Source: Pseudomonadota bacterium
GTDB lineage: Bacteria; Pseudomonadota; Gammaproteobacteria; Pseudomonadales; Moraxellaceae
DNA length: 64,000 nucleotides
Assembly (NCBI GenBank): GCA_023393635.1
Contig: JAEWKT010000018.1
Location: forward strand, 1-64,000
Direction of reading: 5' to 3'
Of the stretch, positions 42,357-50,931 are shown one piece after another (the stretch's first letter is position 1; each line of letters opens with the position of its first letter). The translations under genes and the position numbers were made by a program. The notes beneath the pieces were generated by a model. That model did not search any database. It saw only the letters and a list, made by a program, of their open reading frames with translations, and was not told the DNA's origin.

Positions 42357-42896
42357 ATGGCCAGCCTATTGGATGACGTATTGATGTGTATGAAAGGGCT
42401 AAGCATTAAAACCGCTGATCTTGACGATGTAGACAGTATCTATCACATTCAAGCCAGTTGTTATGAATCACCATATCTAGAGCAGGTTGAGTCTTTTTTT
42501 AGTAAAATTGCTAAAACTGCCAATAGCTGTTGGATCGCTCACCTGAATGGGCAAACAGTTGCTTATTTAATTTGCCTGCCTGTTAATGCCCATACTTTTC
42601 CTGCCTTAAATGCCACCATTTTTGAACTATGCCACTCGCCCACATTATTGTATTTGCATGATCTGGCAGTACATCCTGATTCTCGTAGCTTTGGTGCAGG
42701 CCAACAGCTGATTAAACAGGCTATTAGTTATGCTAAGCAACAACAATTGCAAAATATAGGTTTAATTGCAGTACAAGGTTCTACAGCGTATTGGCAAAAA
42801 CAGGGATTTGAAATTAGTTGTGCCACATCACATGGCATTGCGCAGAAATTAAAAAGTTTTGGTTCAGATGCTGTGTTTATGCTGCACCAGTTATAA
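42357..42896 (+). CDS. GNAT family N-acetyltransferase
   Basis: Acetyl-CoA-dependent N-acetyltransferase, 179 residues from ATG 42357; ATG 42384 and 42390 are alternatives, the last giving MKGLSIKTADLDD, a common GNAT opening. LYLHDLAVHPDSRSFGAGQQLI is the strand plus acetyl-CoA loop (RxxGxG-like), and AYWQKQGFE is the late strand motif. Substrate unknown. It is followed by a hairpin that mainly serves the opposite strand. Confidence 0.85.
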   Translation: MASLLDDVLMCMKGLSIKTADLDDVDSIYHIQASCYESPYLEQVESFFSKIAKTANSCWIAHLNGQTVAYLICLPVNAHTFPALNATIFELCHSPTLLYLHDLAVHPDSRSFGAGQQLIKQAISYAKQQQLQNIGLIAVQGSTAYWQKQGFEISCATSHGIAQKLKSFGSDAVFMLHQL

Positions 42897-42905
42897 ATGA
42901 CAATT

Positions 42906-42933
42906 AAAAAAGCCCACTGTTAAACAGTAGGCT
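42906..42933 (-). terminator. Terminator of the glycine-zipper lipoprotein gene
   Basis: Minus strand AGCCTACTGT, loop TTA, ACAGTGGGCT, then TTTTT (42910-42906). The stem is 10 bp with one G-U pair. Also close to the GNAT stop on the other strand. Confidence 0.75.
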
Positions 42934-42973
42934 CATTACCACCGCTTTGCGCGCTGGTTTGTCACACCATCAA

Positions 42974-43351
42974 TTAACGACGGTTTTGCTGTGCTTCACT
43001 TGCTGCCGCGCCCGCTGCGCCACCCACGGCTGCGCCAATTGCTGCACCACCTGCACCGCCCTGTTTCTCACCGACTACAGCACCAATGGCACTACCAATC
43101 GCCCCAGCAATACTGGTTTGTGTGCTGGCACCTGTTGCATTGGTTCCTAAACCAGTCCCTGCGGCTGCACCAATTGCACTACCTGTACGCCCGCCTGCTT
43201 TTTGTCCAACAGCAGCACCTGCCGCACCCGCTGCAGCGGCTGCACCAATACGGTTTTGGCTAGGGGTAGCAGTTGCACAAGCACCCAAAACCATGGCACT
43301 GGCCAATGTGGAAGTAATTAGTAAAGCTTTGGTGGTTTTAAAATGACTCAT
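42974..43351 (-). CDS. Glycine-zipper lipoprotein
   Basis: 125-residue lipoprotein: from ATG 43351 (AAGGAG about 9 nt upstream) a signal peptide ends in VLGAC, then the chain is mostly Gly/Ala repeats with GxxxG patterns (AAGAAGAAVGQKAGG, AIGSAIGAVVGEKQGG, AAIGAAVGGAAG). Such glycine-zipper proteins (Rcp/YMGG type) insert hydrophobic helices into the outer membrane. The exact role is unknown. Confidence 0.8.
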   Translation of the reverse strand: MSHFKTTKALLITSTLASAMVLGACATATPSQNRIGAAAAAGAAGAAVGQKAGGRTGSAIGAAAGTGLGTNATGASTQTSIAGAIGSAIGAVVGEKQGGAGGAAIGAAVGGAAGAAASEAQQNRR

Positions 43352-43553
43352 GATGGTTTGCTCCTTGTTGCCAGATATACCGATCAGTTCGGCAATCAGC
43401 ATTTCATTTATGCCGCTATGGTAGCGTAAGGGACCAACAGGTTTGGTATTGCCTTATAGAAGATATTATTAGTTTTATGTATATTGAGTAGATATATAGC
43501 ATTTAACCGCGTGTGCTTATTATTTAGTCAATATTTTCTGGTTATTTTTATTC

Positions 43554-44360
43554 ATGACAACTCAATTAAACCCAGCCAAACAATTTGCCGTGGTTGGCAA
43601 TCCGATTGCGCATTCGCGTTCACCAGAACTTCATCAGGCTTTTGGCGAAGCATGCAATATTTGTCTTAATTATCAAAAAATTCTTGCGCCATTAGAGGGA
43701 TTTACGGATTGTGTAAAGGCATTTTTTGCCGAAGGTGGTAACGGTTTAAATATCACCGTGCCATTTAAACAACAGGCATTTGAGCTATGTGACCATTTAA
43801 GTACCCGCGCAGAAGTAGCAGGTGCAGTCAATACCATGTGGCAGCAAGACGGCAAGCTGTATGGTGACAATACTGACGGGCAAGGTTTAGTCGATGCCTT
43901 ACAGTATTTAAACTGGAATTTGAAGCAGGCCAAAATACTCATTTTAGGGGCTGGCGGAGCAACGCGTGGGGTAATTTTACCGTTAGTGCATGCTGGGGCG
44001 CACCACGTGGTGATTGCAAACCGCACTAAGGCACGGGCACAGCAACTGGTAGATGATGTGCAACCTTTTGTGGGCACTGCTATCCTTGACGCCATTGGAC
44101 TTGACCAGCTTATTGGGGAGTTTGACATTATCATTAATGCCACATCGGCCAGTTTATCAGGTGAAGTGCTGTTACTGCCCCCTGAGCTTAAGTTTAAGTA
44201 TGCCTATGAAATGGCCTATGGCAAACCCTCTAGCTTTTTACAGCAAGCCCAGGAACGGCAAGTGCCTGTCAGTGATGGCTTTAGTATGCTGGTAGGGCAA
44301 GCGTCTGAAGCATTTTTTATGTGGAATGGTGTCAAACCTGACCTGCATGATTTTTTATAG
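43554..44360 (+). CDS. aroE: Shikimate dehydrogenase (NADP+)
   Basis: Reduces 3-dehydroshikimate to shikimate in aromatic amino acid synthesis. 268 residues: substrate domain with VGNPIAHSRSP, NITVPFK (catalytic Lys) and GDNTDGQG (catalytic Asp), then NADP domain ILGAGGATRGVILPL and NRTKARAQQL. Ends with the conserved GFSMLVGQASEAFFMWNG. ATG 43554 follows an AT-rich leader. Confidence 0.96.
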   Translation: MTTQLNPAKQFAVVGNPIAHSRSPELHQAFGEACNICLNYQKILAPLEGFTDCVKAFFAEGGNGLNITVPFKQQAFELCDHLSTRAEVAGAVNTMWQQDGKLYGDNTDGQGLVDALQYLNWNLKQAKILILGAGGATRGVILPLVHAGAHHVVIANRTKARAQQLVDDVQPFVGTAILDAIGLDQLIGEFDIIINATSASLSGEVLLLPPELKFKYAYEMAYGKPSSFLQQAQERQVPVSDGFSMLVGQASEAFFMWNGVKPDLHDFL

Positions 44361-44623
44361 TACGCTTTTTATAATGCGTTTTAAAGTGCCCTGATATGGT
44401 TTTGCTGATGCACAGGCCCTCATGGCAGGTATTTCTGGCTTGGCATGCCCAGATAAATTGATTGACGTGCCGCATGGAGTTGCTTTTCTGACAGAAAAAT
44501 ATGTGTCGGGCATCAATGCTTTTAGGCACTTTCCCACGGATAATTTAGGTTATCGGGTTATCTTCCGTAGCACACATTTAATGCTACCAGATGCCTCCAC
44601 TATTCTTGTCAGGGTTGAACCTC
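44361..44623. other. 263-bp intergenic region with palindromes, possible small RNA
   Basis: No convincing gene. The region has a more balanced composition than other gaps, a perfect TTTTCTG-A-CAGAAAA palindrome (44484-44498), TCTGG/CCAGA arms around GGCATGCC (44428-44454), and short open frames on both strands. It could encode a structured RNA or be a remnant of a dispersed repeat; both are guesses. It leads into the acyl-CoA dehydrogenase gene. Confidence 0.3.
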
Positions 44624-46444
44624 ATGCCAACTTATAAAGCTCCCTTACGCGACGTGCGTTTTTTAATGAATGAAGTGCTGGACTTTCCAGCTCATTTTCA
44701 GACCCTGTCCAATGGTGATTCGGCTGATGCTGATACAATAGATATGATTTTAGAGGGCGCGGCTGATCTGTGCGAAAACGTGCTTGCTCCATTGTATCAA
44801 TCTGGCGATGCCGAAGGCTGTCATTTTGACAATGGCAATGTCACGACGCCAAAAGGTTATAAAGAAGCCTATGACCAGTATGTACAGGGCGGCTGGCAAG
44901 GACTGTCATATCCAGAAGAGTTTGGCGGCCAGAACCTACCGATGTCATTAAATCTGATTAAATCTGAAATGATGGGTACAGCCAACTGGTCATTTACCAT
45001 GTATCCTGGTTTAAGTGCTGGCTGTATGAATACCATTTTGCAGTTTGGTACTGACGAGCAAAAAAATACCTATATGCCAAAACTGGTTGAAGGAACTTGG
45101 AGCGGCACCATGTGCTTAACCGAGCCTCAATGCGGTACAGACCTGGGTCAGGTGAAAACCAAAGCCGAACCAAATGATGATGGTACATTCAAACTATACG
45201 GTACCAAAATCTTTATTTCTGCGGGTGAACATGACCTGACTGAAAATATTATTCATATTGTACTGGCACGCCTGCCAAATGCACCAAAAGGGACACGTGG
45301 TATTTCCCTGTTTATCGTGCCTAAGTTCCTCATCAATGAAGATGGTTCAGTGGGTGAGCGTAATCCTGTGTTCTGTGGTTCGATTGAACATAAAATGGGC
45401 ATCAAAGCTTCTGCAACCGCGGTATTGAACTTTGACGGTGCCATTGGTTACCTGATTGGTAAAGAAAACGAAGGTTTACATGCCATGTTTACCTTTATGA
45501 ACACAGCCCGTATTGGGACTGCGGTTCAGGGTATTTCTCATGCTGAGCTATCGTTCCAGGGTGCATTACCTTACGCCAAAGACCGTATGTCCATGCGCGC
45601 ACTATCTGGCAAAAAAGATGCCGATAAAGTGGCTGATGCAATTATTCACCATGCCGATGTACGCCGCATGCTGCTCACGCAAAAAGCCGTAGCCGAAGGC
45701 GGCCGTGCCATGATTTATCATGCTGCACAAATTGCTGACAAAATGACGGATAGTTTAAGCAAAGGCGATCAAGCTGGCTTTGATTACTGGGATGACAAAC
45801 TGGGCTTCTATACCCCAATTTTAAAAGGCTTCTTAACTGAGCTTGGCTTGGAATCTGCCAATTTGGGCATGCAGGTATTTGGTGGTCATGGCTATATTCA
45901 AGAATGGGGCATGGAGCAAATTGCACGTGATGCACGTATTTCTACCCTGTATGAAGGCACCACTGGGATTCAGGCACTGGATTTATTAGGCCGTAAAGTA
46001 CTGTTGTCTTCTAAAGGTAAAGCAGTTCGTGATTACACCGCAGAAATTTTAAAATTCTGTAGCCGTAATGCCCGCAATAAACAGATGCGTCGCTATGTGT
46101 GGGATTTAACCAAAATATGTGCGCAGTGGAATACGTTAACGCTACGTTTGATGCTCACTGCACGTAAAGACCGCGATATGGTGTCATCTGCTTCTGTCGA
46201 TTACCTGATGTATTCTGGCTATGCCATGATGGCTTATTTCTGGGCACAAATGGCCACTGTGGCGTTGGAAAAATTAGAAATTGGCGGCAATGATTCTGCC
46301 GAATTTTATCAAGCAAAACTTCAGCTTGCTGAGTTCTATTTTGACCGCCTGTTACCACGTGCTTCAGGTCATGCCGAGGCACTGGTTGCGCCATCACGCT
46401 CACTCACCCAGTTAGCACCAGAACACTTTAGCTTTGACTATTAA
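44624..46444 (+). CDS. Acyl-CoA dehydrogenase (long form with C-terminal extension)
   Basis: FAD-dependent acyl-CoA dehydrogenase for fatty acid beta-oxidation or related acyl-CoAs. 606 residues from ATG 44624 (AGGG 9 nt upstream). Order: N-terminal helical domain, middle domain (TMCLTEPQCGTDLG, TKIFISAGEHD, HKMGIKASATAVLNFDGA), FAD-binding C-terminal helical domain (FGGHGYIQEWGMEQIARDARIS) with catalytic Glu in YEGTTGIQ near residue 444, and an extra C-terminal domain. The approximately 600-residue type includes long-chain and DmdC-like enzymes; the chain length used here is not deducible. Confidence 0.92.
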   Translation: MPTYKAPLRDVRFLMNEVLDFPAHFQTLSNGDSADADTIDMILEGAADLCENVLAPLYQSGDAEGCHFDNGNVTTPKGYKEAYDQYVQGGWQGLSYPEEFGGQNLPMSLNLIKSEMMGTANWSFTMYPGLSAGCMNTILQFGTDEQKNTYMPKLVEGTWSGTMCLTEPQCGTDLGQVKTKAEPNDDGTFKLYGTKIFISAGEHDLTENIIHIVLARLPNAPKGTRGISLFIVPKFLINEDGSVGERNPVFCGSIEHKMGIKASATAVLNFDGAIGYLIGKENEGLHAMFTFMNTARIGTAVQGISHAELSFQGALPYAKDRMSMRALSGKKDADKVADAIIHHADVRRMLLTQKAVAEGGRAMIYHAAQIADKMTDSLSKGDQAGFDYWDDKLGFYTPILKGFLTELGLESANLGMQVFGGHGYIQEWGMEQIARDARISTLYEGTTGIQALDLLGRKVLLSSKGKAVRDYTAEILKFCSRNARNKQMRRYVWDLTKICAQWNTLTLRLMLTARKDRDMVSSASVDYLMYSGYAMMAYFWAQMATVALEKLEIGGNDSAEFYQAKLQLAEFYFDRLLPRASGHAEALVAPSRSLTQLAPEHFSFDY

Positions 46445-46476
46445 TTCAAATAGTTAGCATTTGTTGTTTAGCAACA

Positions 46477-46508
46477 AAAAAGGGTGCTTATAATTAAGCA
46501 CCCTTTTT
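46477..46508. terminator. Bidirectional terminator
   Basis: AAAAAGGGTGCTTA (46477-46490), loop TAAT, TAAGCACCCTTTTT (46495-46508): perfect 14-bp stem between the convergent acyl-CoA dehydrogenase and NlpE-like genes. Confidence 0.9.
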
Positions 46509-46656
46509 AATTTTTGGTCATAGACTTTATTGAAAGATAAGGTTAAAAAATAAGACAAGAGACCAAAATGAAACGAGGAACCTAAGCTAAAAAACTTATG
46601 ACTAATGTCCAGAGGAATGTTAAGCAATAATTTTTAAGCGATGATATAAAGCTTGT

Positions 46657-47289
46657 CTATATATTCGCAGCCGTCAGTACATACTCACGTGAACCTGTCG
46701 ACAAAGCATTTGTCAGGGTTGCACTTGAATTTGGCTCAAAACGCAGCTTGCCCTGCCCTTCTTGTTTAAAGCTCCATACCTCGCGATTGGGTAAAATCAG
46801 CATAATATGTTGACCGTTACCTGTTACCGTCCATACTGCTGTTTCTTTTTCTAGCATAGAATTTACCTTGCCTTGCTGCACCAAAGTGCGTATGGCAGAA
46901 CCATCTGGCAGCAAAGTTAACGCAATGTCTATTTTTTCTCGACCACACTGGCTTGATTGAACATTACAGGGAATTTGACCTGTGTAGCGTCCCGCAAAGT
47001 GCTCAATAATTTGCGGTGCAGGTATAACATGGGCTACTTCTGTGGTGTCACTCACTTCAAGCATATTTTGGCTATTGTTTTGACTATTAAGGTAGCGCAC
47101 CGCTGAAGCAGCTTCACTTAACGCCATGGAAGATGCCTGGGCAGAATGTGCTAGTCGCTCTTCACGCTGGTCTTTTTGTTGACTACGTAAATCTAAACTA
47201 TTGCTGCAACCAGCGACTACGAGCACGCTTAAAGCAACCACGCCATGAAAGCCTATCTTTAATTTATCTCTATGTTTATATATTTTCAT
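46657..47289 (-). CDS. NlpE-like lipoprotein
   Basis: 210-residue lipoprotein. The signal peptide ends VVAGC near residue 28; a polar Gln/Ser-rich linker follows, then a small barrel-like domain FAGRYTGQIPCNVQSSQCGREKI and LTLLPDGSAIR that resembles the N-terminal domain of NlpE/copper-resistance lipoproteins (GxYxGxLPCxxC). The two Cys are six residues apart instead of two. NlpE senses envelope and metal stress in E. coli; the role here is inference. Convergent with the acyl-CoA dehydrogenase. Confidence 0.7.
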   Translation of the reverse strand: MKIYKHRDKLKIGFHGVVALSVLVVAGCSNSLDLRSQQKDQREERLAHSAQASSMALSEAASAVRYLNSQNNSQNMLEVSDTTEVAHVIPAPQIIEHFAGRYTGQIPCNVQSSQCGREKIDIALTLLPDGSAIRTLVQQGKVNSMLEKETAVWTVTGNGQHIMLILPNREVWSFKQEGQGKLRFEPNSSATLTNALSTGSREYVLTAANI

Positions 47290-47660
47290 TTATCTCTATC
47301 GCCTATTTTGCTCTTGGTGAAGATATATACTTAAGGACGAAAAAATTAATCAAATTGTGAACTTCACCATCTGGGGTGGAATGATTGTATATAAACATAG
47401 GCTGCAAATTGAGCAGGCTTTAGTGCTTCTATTGTGACTTTTATTTATTTTACTTATCAATAAGGCGGTTTTAGCAACATGTATTAACGCAATAAGCTTG
47501 CGTTGTTATTTTGCTGCTATCTCGGCACAAATATGACACAAAATGCTTAGTTTAAAAATGTGACGCAGCCTTTATATATAAAGAGAGATTGCTTTGATGT
47601 GATTTTTTAGTACGTCAACGCATCTGTTAACATCGTTTGGTTTATGGAGGCATTGCGACA
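47290..47660. other. Gene-free region before pspC
   Basis: 371 bp with no supported gene. It contains a hairpin AACGCAA/TTGCGTT (47486-47492 and 47498-47504) and an AT-rich TATATATAAAG near 47572-47582 that may be part of the pspC promoter. The promoter of the NlpE-like gene must lie at its left end. Confidence 0.5.
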
Positions 47661-47900
47661 ATGGCAAATTTGGGTTTATATCGTTCGCGTCGTCACAACA
47701 TGATTGCAGGGGTAATGGGTGGTATTGCAGATCGTTATGGCTGGAGCCCAACCTTACTGCGCATTGTTTTTGTGATTTTATCGATTTCTAGTGCTGGTTT
47801 TCCAGGTATTTTAGTGTATCTGGTGCTTTGGCTGGTCATGCCTAAAAAGCCACCAGTGATTGAACATCATGAACCCAGCAATTTAAAAACTATTAATTAA
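47661..47900 (+). CDS. PspC domain protein
   Basis: 79-residue PspC-domain membrane protein. From ATG 47661 (GGAGG about 10 nt upstream): SRRHNMIAGVMGGIADRYGWSPTLLRIVFVILS followed by a hydrophobic helix and LVMPKKP, the PspC signature. PspC is an inner-membrane sensor of the phage-shock response, but no pspA/B/F gene is nearby and short stand-alone PspC proteins are common. An upstream in-frame TTG (47637) is less likely. Confidence 0.85.
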   Translation: MANLGLYRSRRHNMIAGVMGGIADRYGWSPTLLRIVFVILSISSAGFPGILVYLVLWLVMPKKPPVIEHHEPSNLKTIN

Positions 47901-47942
47901 AGTATTCGTAGCGAATACTCAATTAACTGGTCTTCAATAGAT

Positions 47943-47973
47943 AAACCTTTAGCGCAGTGCTAAAGGTTTTTTG
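47943..47973 (+). terminator. Terminator of the pspC-domain gene
   Basis: AAACCTTTAGC (47943-47953), loop GCAGT, GCTAAAGGTTT (47959-47969), then TTT. It is preceded by a separate perfect hairpin AGTATTCG-TAG-CGAATACT at 47901-47919 right after the stop codon. Confidence 0.85.
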
Positions 47974-48012
47974 CCTTTCATTGATTGCTATGTCTACTAT
48001 TCAATTACTCAA

Positions 48013-48420
48013 CTACTCCACATCACTGACAAAGGCTAAATCACTTAAGCCTGCTTTACTGGCGCGTGCCATGACCTGTGCCACAGTATCATAACGCGCA
48101 TTTTTATCGGCACGAATCTGTAGGGATGGCTTTTTGGCTTCCTGAGCCGCAGCATTCATACGGGTTGCCAGCTCATCTAAGCCAATGCTGTCCCGATCCC
48201 AACTAACCTGACCATTGGCATTAATATTAATGGTGATAACTTTAGGGGGCTGCTCAATCTGTGAGGCATCAGTTTTGGGTAAGGTTAATGGAATGGCGGG
48301 ATTGATGACTGTGGCGGTGACCAAAAAAATAATCATTAACACCAGCATAATGTCAATTAAGGGAATGAGATTCATCTCATTCATGCCTTGTTCGTTTTCT
48401 TCTCCCAAATTAAACGCCAT
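48013..48420 (-). CDS. exbD: Biopolymer transport protein ExbD
   Basis: Inner-membrane component of the TonB energising complex, 135 residues: MNLIPLIDIMLVLMIIFLVTATV helix with the proton-conducting Asp (LID), followed by a periplasmic domain. The start abuts the end of exbB. Works with ExbB and TonB to power outer-membrane receptors. Confidence 0.94.
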   Translation of the reverse strand: MAFNLGEENEQGMNEMNLIPLIDIMLVLMIIFLVTATVINPAIPLTLPKTDASQIEQPPKVITININANGQVSWDRDSIGLDELATRMNAAAQEAKKPSLQIRADKNARYDTVAQVMARASKAGLSDLAFVSDVE

Positions 48421-49047
48421 TTAAACTTGACCTCCCACCAGTGTACTGGCAGAGTTTTGCTTATGGGCAACTTGCTCAGGTGCCGTGCTGCCAGGTAACA
48501 AGTTTTCAATTAAAACGCTGTGGGCTTTATCATGTAAAGCGTGATTTAACACACGATTCATACGCGTACAAATGTTATAAGCAAGCACCGCAGGAATCGC
48601 TACCGCCAAACCCAGACCCGTCATAATTAATGCTTCACCCACAGGCGCGGCCACTTGCGCCAGACCTGCCTGCCCTGTATTGCCAATAGCAACCAGTGCA
48701 TGAAAAATACCCCACACCGTCCCAAACAAACCCACAAATGGTGCGACAGAAGCAATGGTGCCTAGCACAGATAAGCCACGCTCGGCATTCATACGCGAAC
48801 GTGCCATTTGCTGCAAAAGTACTTGTTCAGCCACCGTTTTACGCTGTTCAAGAGTGAGCTGGCTAAAACGAGATTTTAATTGCTCAACTGCCGTGCTTAA
48901 TGAGTTTAAGGCAGCTTCCTTGGCCTGGCGTGTGGCCATTAGGCGTAAAATAAACACACACCACGTGGCAATAGACATGGCAAGCAACACAAAATACAAG
49001 GTTTTACTGATTGCATCAGCATGTTGCCAGTAAATTGAAAAGTTCAT
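48421..49047 (-). CDS. exbB: Biopolymer transport protein ExbB
   Basis: MotA/TolQ/ExbB proton-channel protein of 208 residues from ATG 49047 (GAGGAG upstream). Three membrane helices, with ERGLSVLGTIASVAPFVGLFGTVWGIFHAL and GEALIMTGLGLAVAIPAVLAYN as signatures. It lies between tonB and exbD with a 16-bp gap to tonB, so they form one operon. Confidence 0.94.
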   Translation of the reverse strand: MNFSIYWQHADAISKTLYFVLLAMSIATWCVFILRLMATRQAKEAALNSLSTAVEQLKSRFSQLTLEQRKTVAEQVLLQQMARSRMNAERGLSVLGTIASVAPFVGLFGTVWGIFHALVAIGNTGQAGLAQVAAPVGEALIMTGLGLAVAIPAVLAYNICTRMNRVLNHALHDKAHSVLIENLLPGSTAPEQVAHKQNSASTLVGGQV

Positions 49048-49063
49048 GAAGCCTTGCTCCTCA

Positions 49064-49834
49064 TTAATTGGGTAAATTGAGTTCAAATGGTTGAATGGTA
49101 TAAGAAGGCACAGCAACACCATTGACCCGATGTGGTGTAAACGTCGCTCGCTTTAGGGCATTGGCCACTTTTTGATCCAGCGCATTAATACCTGATGACG
49201 ACACCACCTGTACTGCTTCTACTTTGCCGCTCGTCGTAATGGTAATTTTAAGTTTGACCGTCCGTGCCTGGCCTTTTAAATCACGTTCAGTAACGCTTAA
49301 CCGAGGCGGCTTAATATAGGACACGCCCTCTACCAAAACAGGCGTATTGGAAGCGACTGGCTCAGGTTTTGGCTGTGGCCTTGGCTGGGGTTGCGGCTCA
49401 GGCTGTGGTTTAGGAGTTTGCGGCATGATGGGTTCTGGCACTATAGGTTCAGGTGTGACAGGTGCAACCACCGCTTGCGGTTGTTTAGAAGGTGTTGGCG
49501 TGGTCAATACAGGTTTTGGTTTAGGGACTGGCTGCGGCTTTGGCTGCGCTTTTACCACTTTAACTTCTTTGGGTTTGATGGGTTTTTTAGGCAGCTCTTT
49601 TGGCTTGGGCTGTGGCGGTGTTGGTTGTTCAGGTTTGGGTGGTGTAATTTCTACAAAGCGCACTGCTATAGGTTTTGGTTGGTCAAGCAAGGGAATAGGT
49701 TTGGGTGTAAATGTGGCAAGGGCAGCCAGCACAATCACATGAGCCACCAGTACGGCCACCACAATACCCAGCGCACGACGTGACATTGCCGTTGCTTTTG
49801 CCGGAGTCTTTTCTGCCTGAATTGTTGCAGCCAT
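49064..49834 (-). CDS. tonB: Energy transducer TonB
   Basis: TonB, 256 residues: short cytoplasmic N-terminus, transmembrane helix about 20-42, a long Pro/Lys/Glu/Gln-rich periplasmic spacer (about 45-165; repeats such as PKPQPEPQPQPRPQ) and the C-terminal TonB domain (SYIKPPRLSVTERDLKGQ, VKLKITITTSGKVEAVQVV, KRATFTPHRVNGVAV). First gene of tonB-exbB-exbD on the minus strand. Control by iron through Fur is likely; a Fur-box-like sequence overlaps the predicted promoter. Confidence 0.95.
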   Translation of the reverse strand: MAATIQAEKTPAKATAMSRRALGIVVAVLVAHVIVLAALATFTPKPIPLLDQPKPIAVRFVEITPPKPEQPTPPQPKPKELPKKPIKPKEVKVVKAQPKPQPVPKPKPVLTTPTPSKQPQAVVAPVTPEPIVPEPIMPQTPKPQPEPQPQPRPQPKPEPVASNTPVLVEGVSYIKPPRLSVTERDLKGQARTVKLKITITTSGKVEAVQVVSSSGINALDQKVANALKRATFTPHRVNGVAVPSYTIQPFELNLPN

Positions 49835-49959
49835 GAATCGTTACCTATTCATTAGGACTCTTAAAGTGAAGCACATGCGGCCAAGCAACATCCTTATAAC
49901 CAATACATTTACGACGCCAAGCTTACTTGCTTTTCATGCACATTAGATTTACAAGAGCT

Positions 49960-49989
49960 ATAATAAATGAGAAGTGTTTTCATTTGCAA
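49960..49989 (-). promoter_or_regulatory. tonB promoter with embedded Fur-box-like palindrome
   Basis: Minus strand: TTGCAA (49989-49984) and TATTAT (49965-49960), spacing 18 bp. Inside the spacer, TGAAAACACTTCTCA (49982-49968) agrees with the Fur 15-mer TGATAATNATTATCA at 10 of 14 defined positions. Start site near 49953, leader about 120 nt. The region 49835-50165 holds no gene. Confidence 0.5.
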
Positions 49990-50165
49990 TCACTTTCTAC
50001 AAAGAATTAAACTTGCTTATGCTTTTATTACATTTTTTATATTCCTGACATGGGATTACTTTGGGGGCTGGTTTTATTATTCTTTGGTCTAGTGAGCTTT
50101 AAATTTAGCATTTAGGCCAATGACTTAAAGCGCAAACTGTTACAGTTTTAGCCATAAAATCTAAA

Positions 50166-50810
50166 ATGCACATTTTTATGATGGAACATCTTACTTTTCC
50201 TACAGCTCCACCAAAATTGCCCAAGCGTGGCAATGCATTAAGCAAAATAGTATGGCGCAATTTGTTTTTAGCCCAAGGCTGGCAAATTAAAGGTGAGATA
50301 CCCAATATTAATAAAGCGGTGCTTATTGGCGCACCGCATACTTCTAATTTAGACGGGTGGTACGCGTTTTTAGCCATTATGGGTCTGGGTGTGAATATTA
50401 CTATTATGGGTAAAGATAGTTTATTTAAGCCACCTTTTAGGCGATTTTTTAAATGGCTAAAATTGATGCCAGTGCAGCGGCATAGTTCTACAGGTTTAGT
50501 GGATCAAGTGAACGCTGAGTTTGATAAACAACAGGCCATGTGGATTGGTATTGCGCCAGAAGGCACACGCATGGGCGCCAAACAATGGAAAAGTGGCTTT
50601 TATCATATTGCTGTTAAAGCACAAGTCCCCATTATTATGGTGGGTCTAGATTATGCCAAGCGACAGATTATTTTTTTAGGCACATTTTATCCCACTGGGG
50701 ATTATGCGCACGACTTGCCGCTCATTATTGCGCACTATAAAGGCTTAACGCCATATCATCTGGACAAGTTATCTGATCCGCTGAAAACCAGGCTATCAGG
50801 CACGCCCTAA
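50166..50810 (+). CDS. PlsC-type acyltransferase
   Basis: 1-acyl-sn-glycerol-3-phosphate acyltransferase family, about 214 residues. The catalytic HX4D is in APHTSNLDGW, followed by GKDSLFKPPFRRFFKWL, the VQRHSS block and APEGTRM (EGTR motif). PIIMVGLDY is the fourth block. No obvious long membrane helix, so peripheral on the inner membrane. Short PlsC-like proteins often act on lysophospholipids or ornithine lipids; the acceptor is unknown. ATG 50166 or 50178 may be the start. No strong terminator; a short GGCTTT/AAAGCC hairpin follows. Confidence 0.85.
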   Translation: MHIFMMEHLTFPTAPPKLPKRGNALSKIVWRNLFLAQGWQIKGEIPNINKAVLIGAPHTSNLDGWYAFLAIMGLGVNITIMGKDSLFKPPFRRFFKWLKLMPVQRHSSTGLVDQVNAEFDKQQAMWIGIAPEGTRMGAKQWKSGFYHIAVKAQVPIIMVGLDYAKRQIIFLGTFYPTGDYAHDLPLIIAHYKGLTPYHLDKLSDPLKTRLSGTP

Positions 50811-50931
50811 AAATAAGTCCACGTATGTCAACGTTAATGACAAAATTTAGCTTGCCTTTAAATAGTAGGCTTTTATGATAAAGCCATTCTTTTAAGTATG
50901 GCCTGTTAAATTGATGCAATTGCCAAATTCT

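Noticed and set aside
42991..43346. His/Leu/Arg-rich and Pro/Ala-rich frames opposite the glycine-zipper gene
   Set aside because: They are mirror images of the Gly/Ala repeat coding; the minus-strand frame has a lipobox and good ribosome-binding site.
44422..44637. 71-residue open frame between aroE and the acyl-CoA dehydrogenase
   Set aside because: It overlaps the real start of the dehydrogenase, has no recognised family and competes with other short frames on both strands.
49347..49742. Long Gly/Cys-rich open frame opposite tonB
   Set aside because: It is the antisense reading of the Pro/Lys-rich TonB spacer; composition is explained by that and there is no ribosome-binding site.
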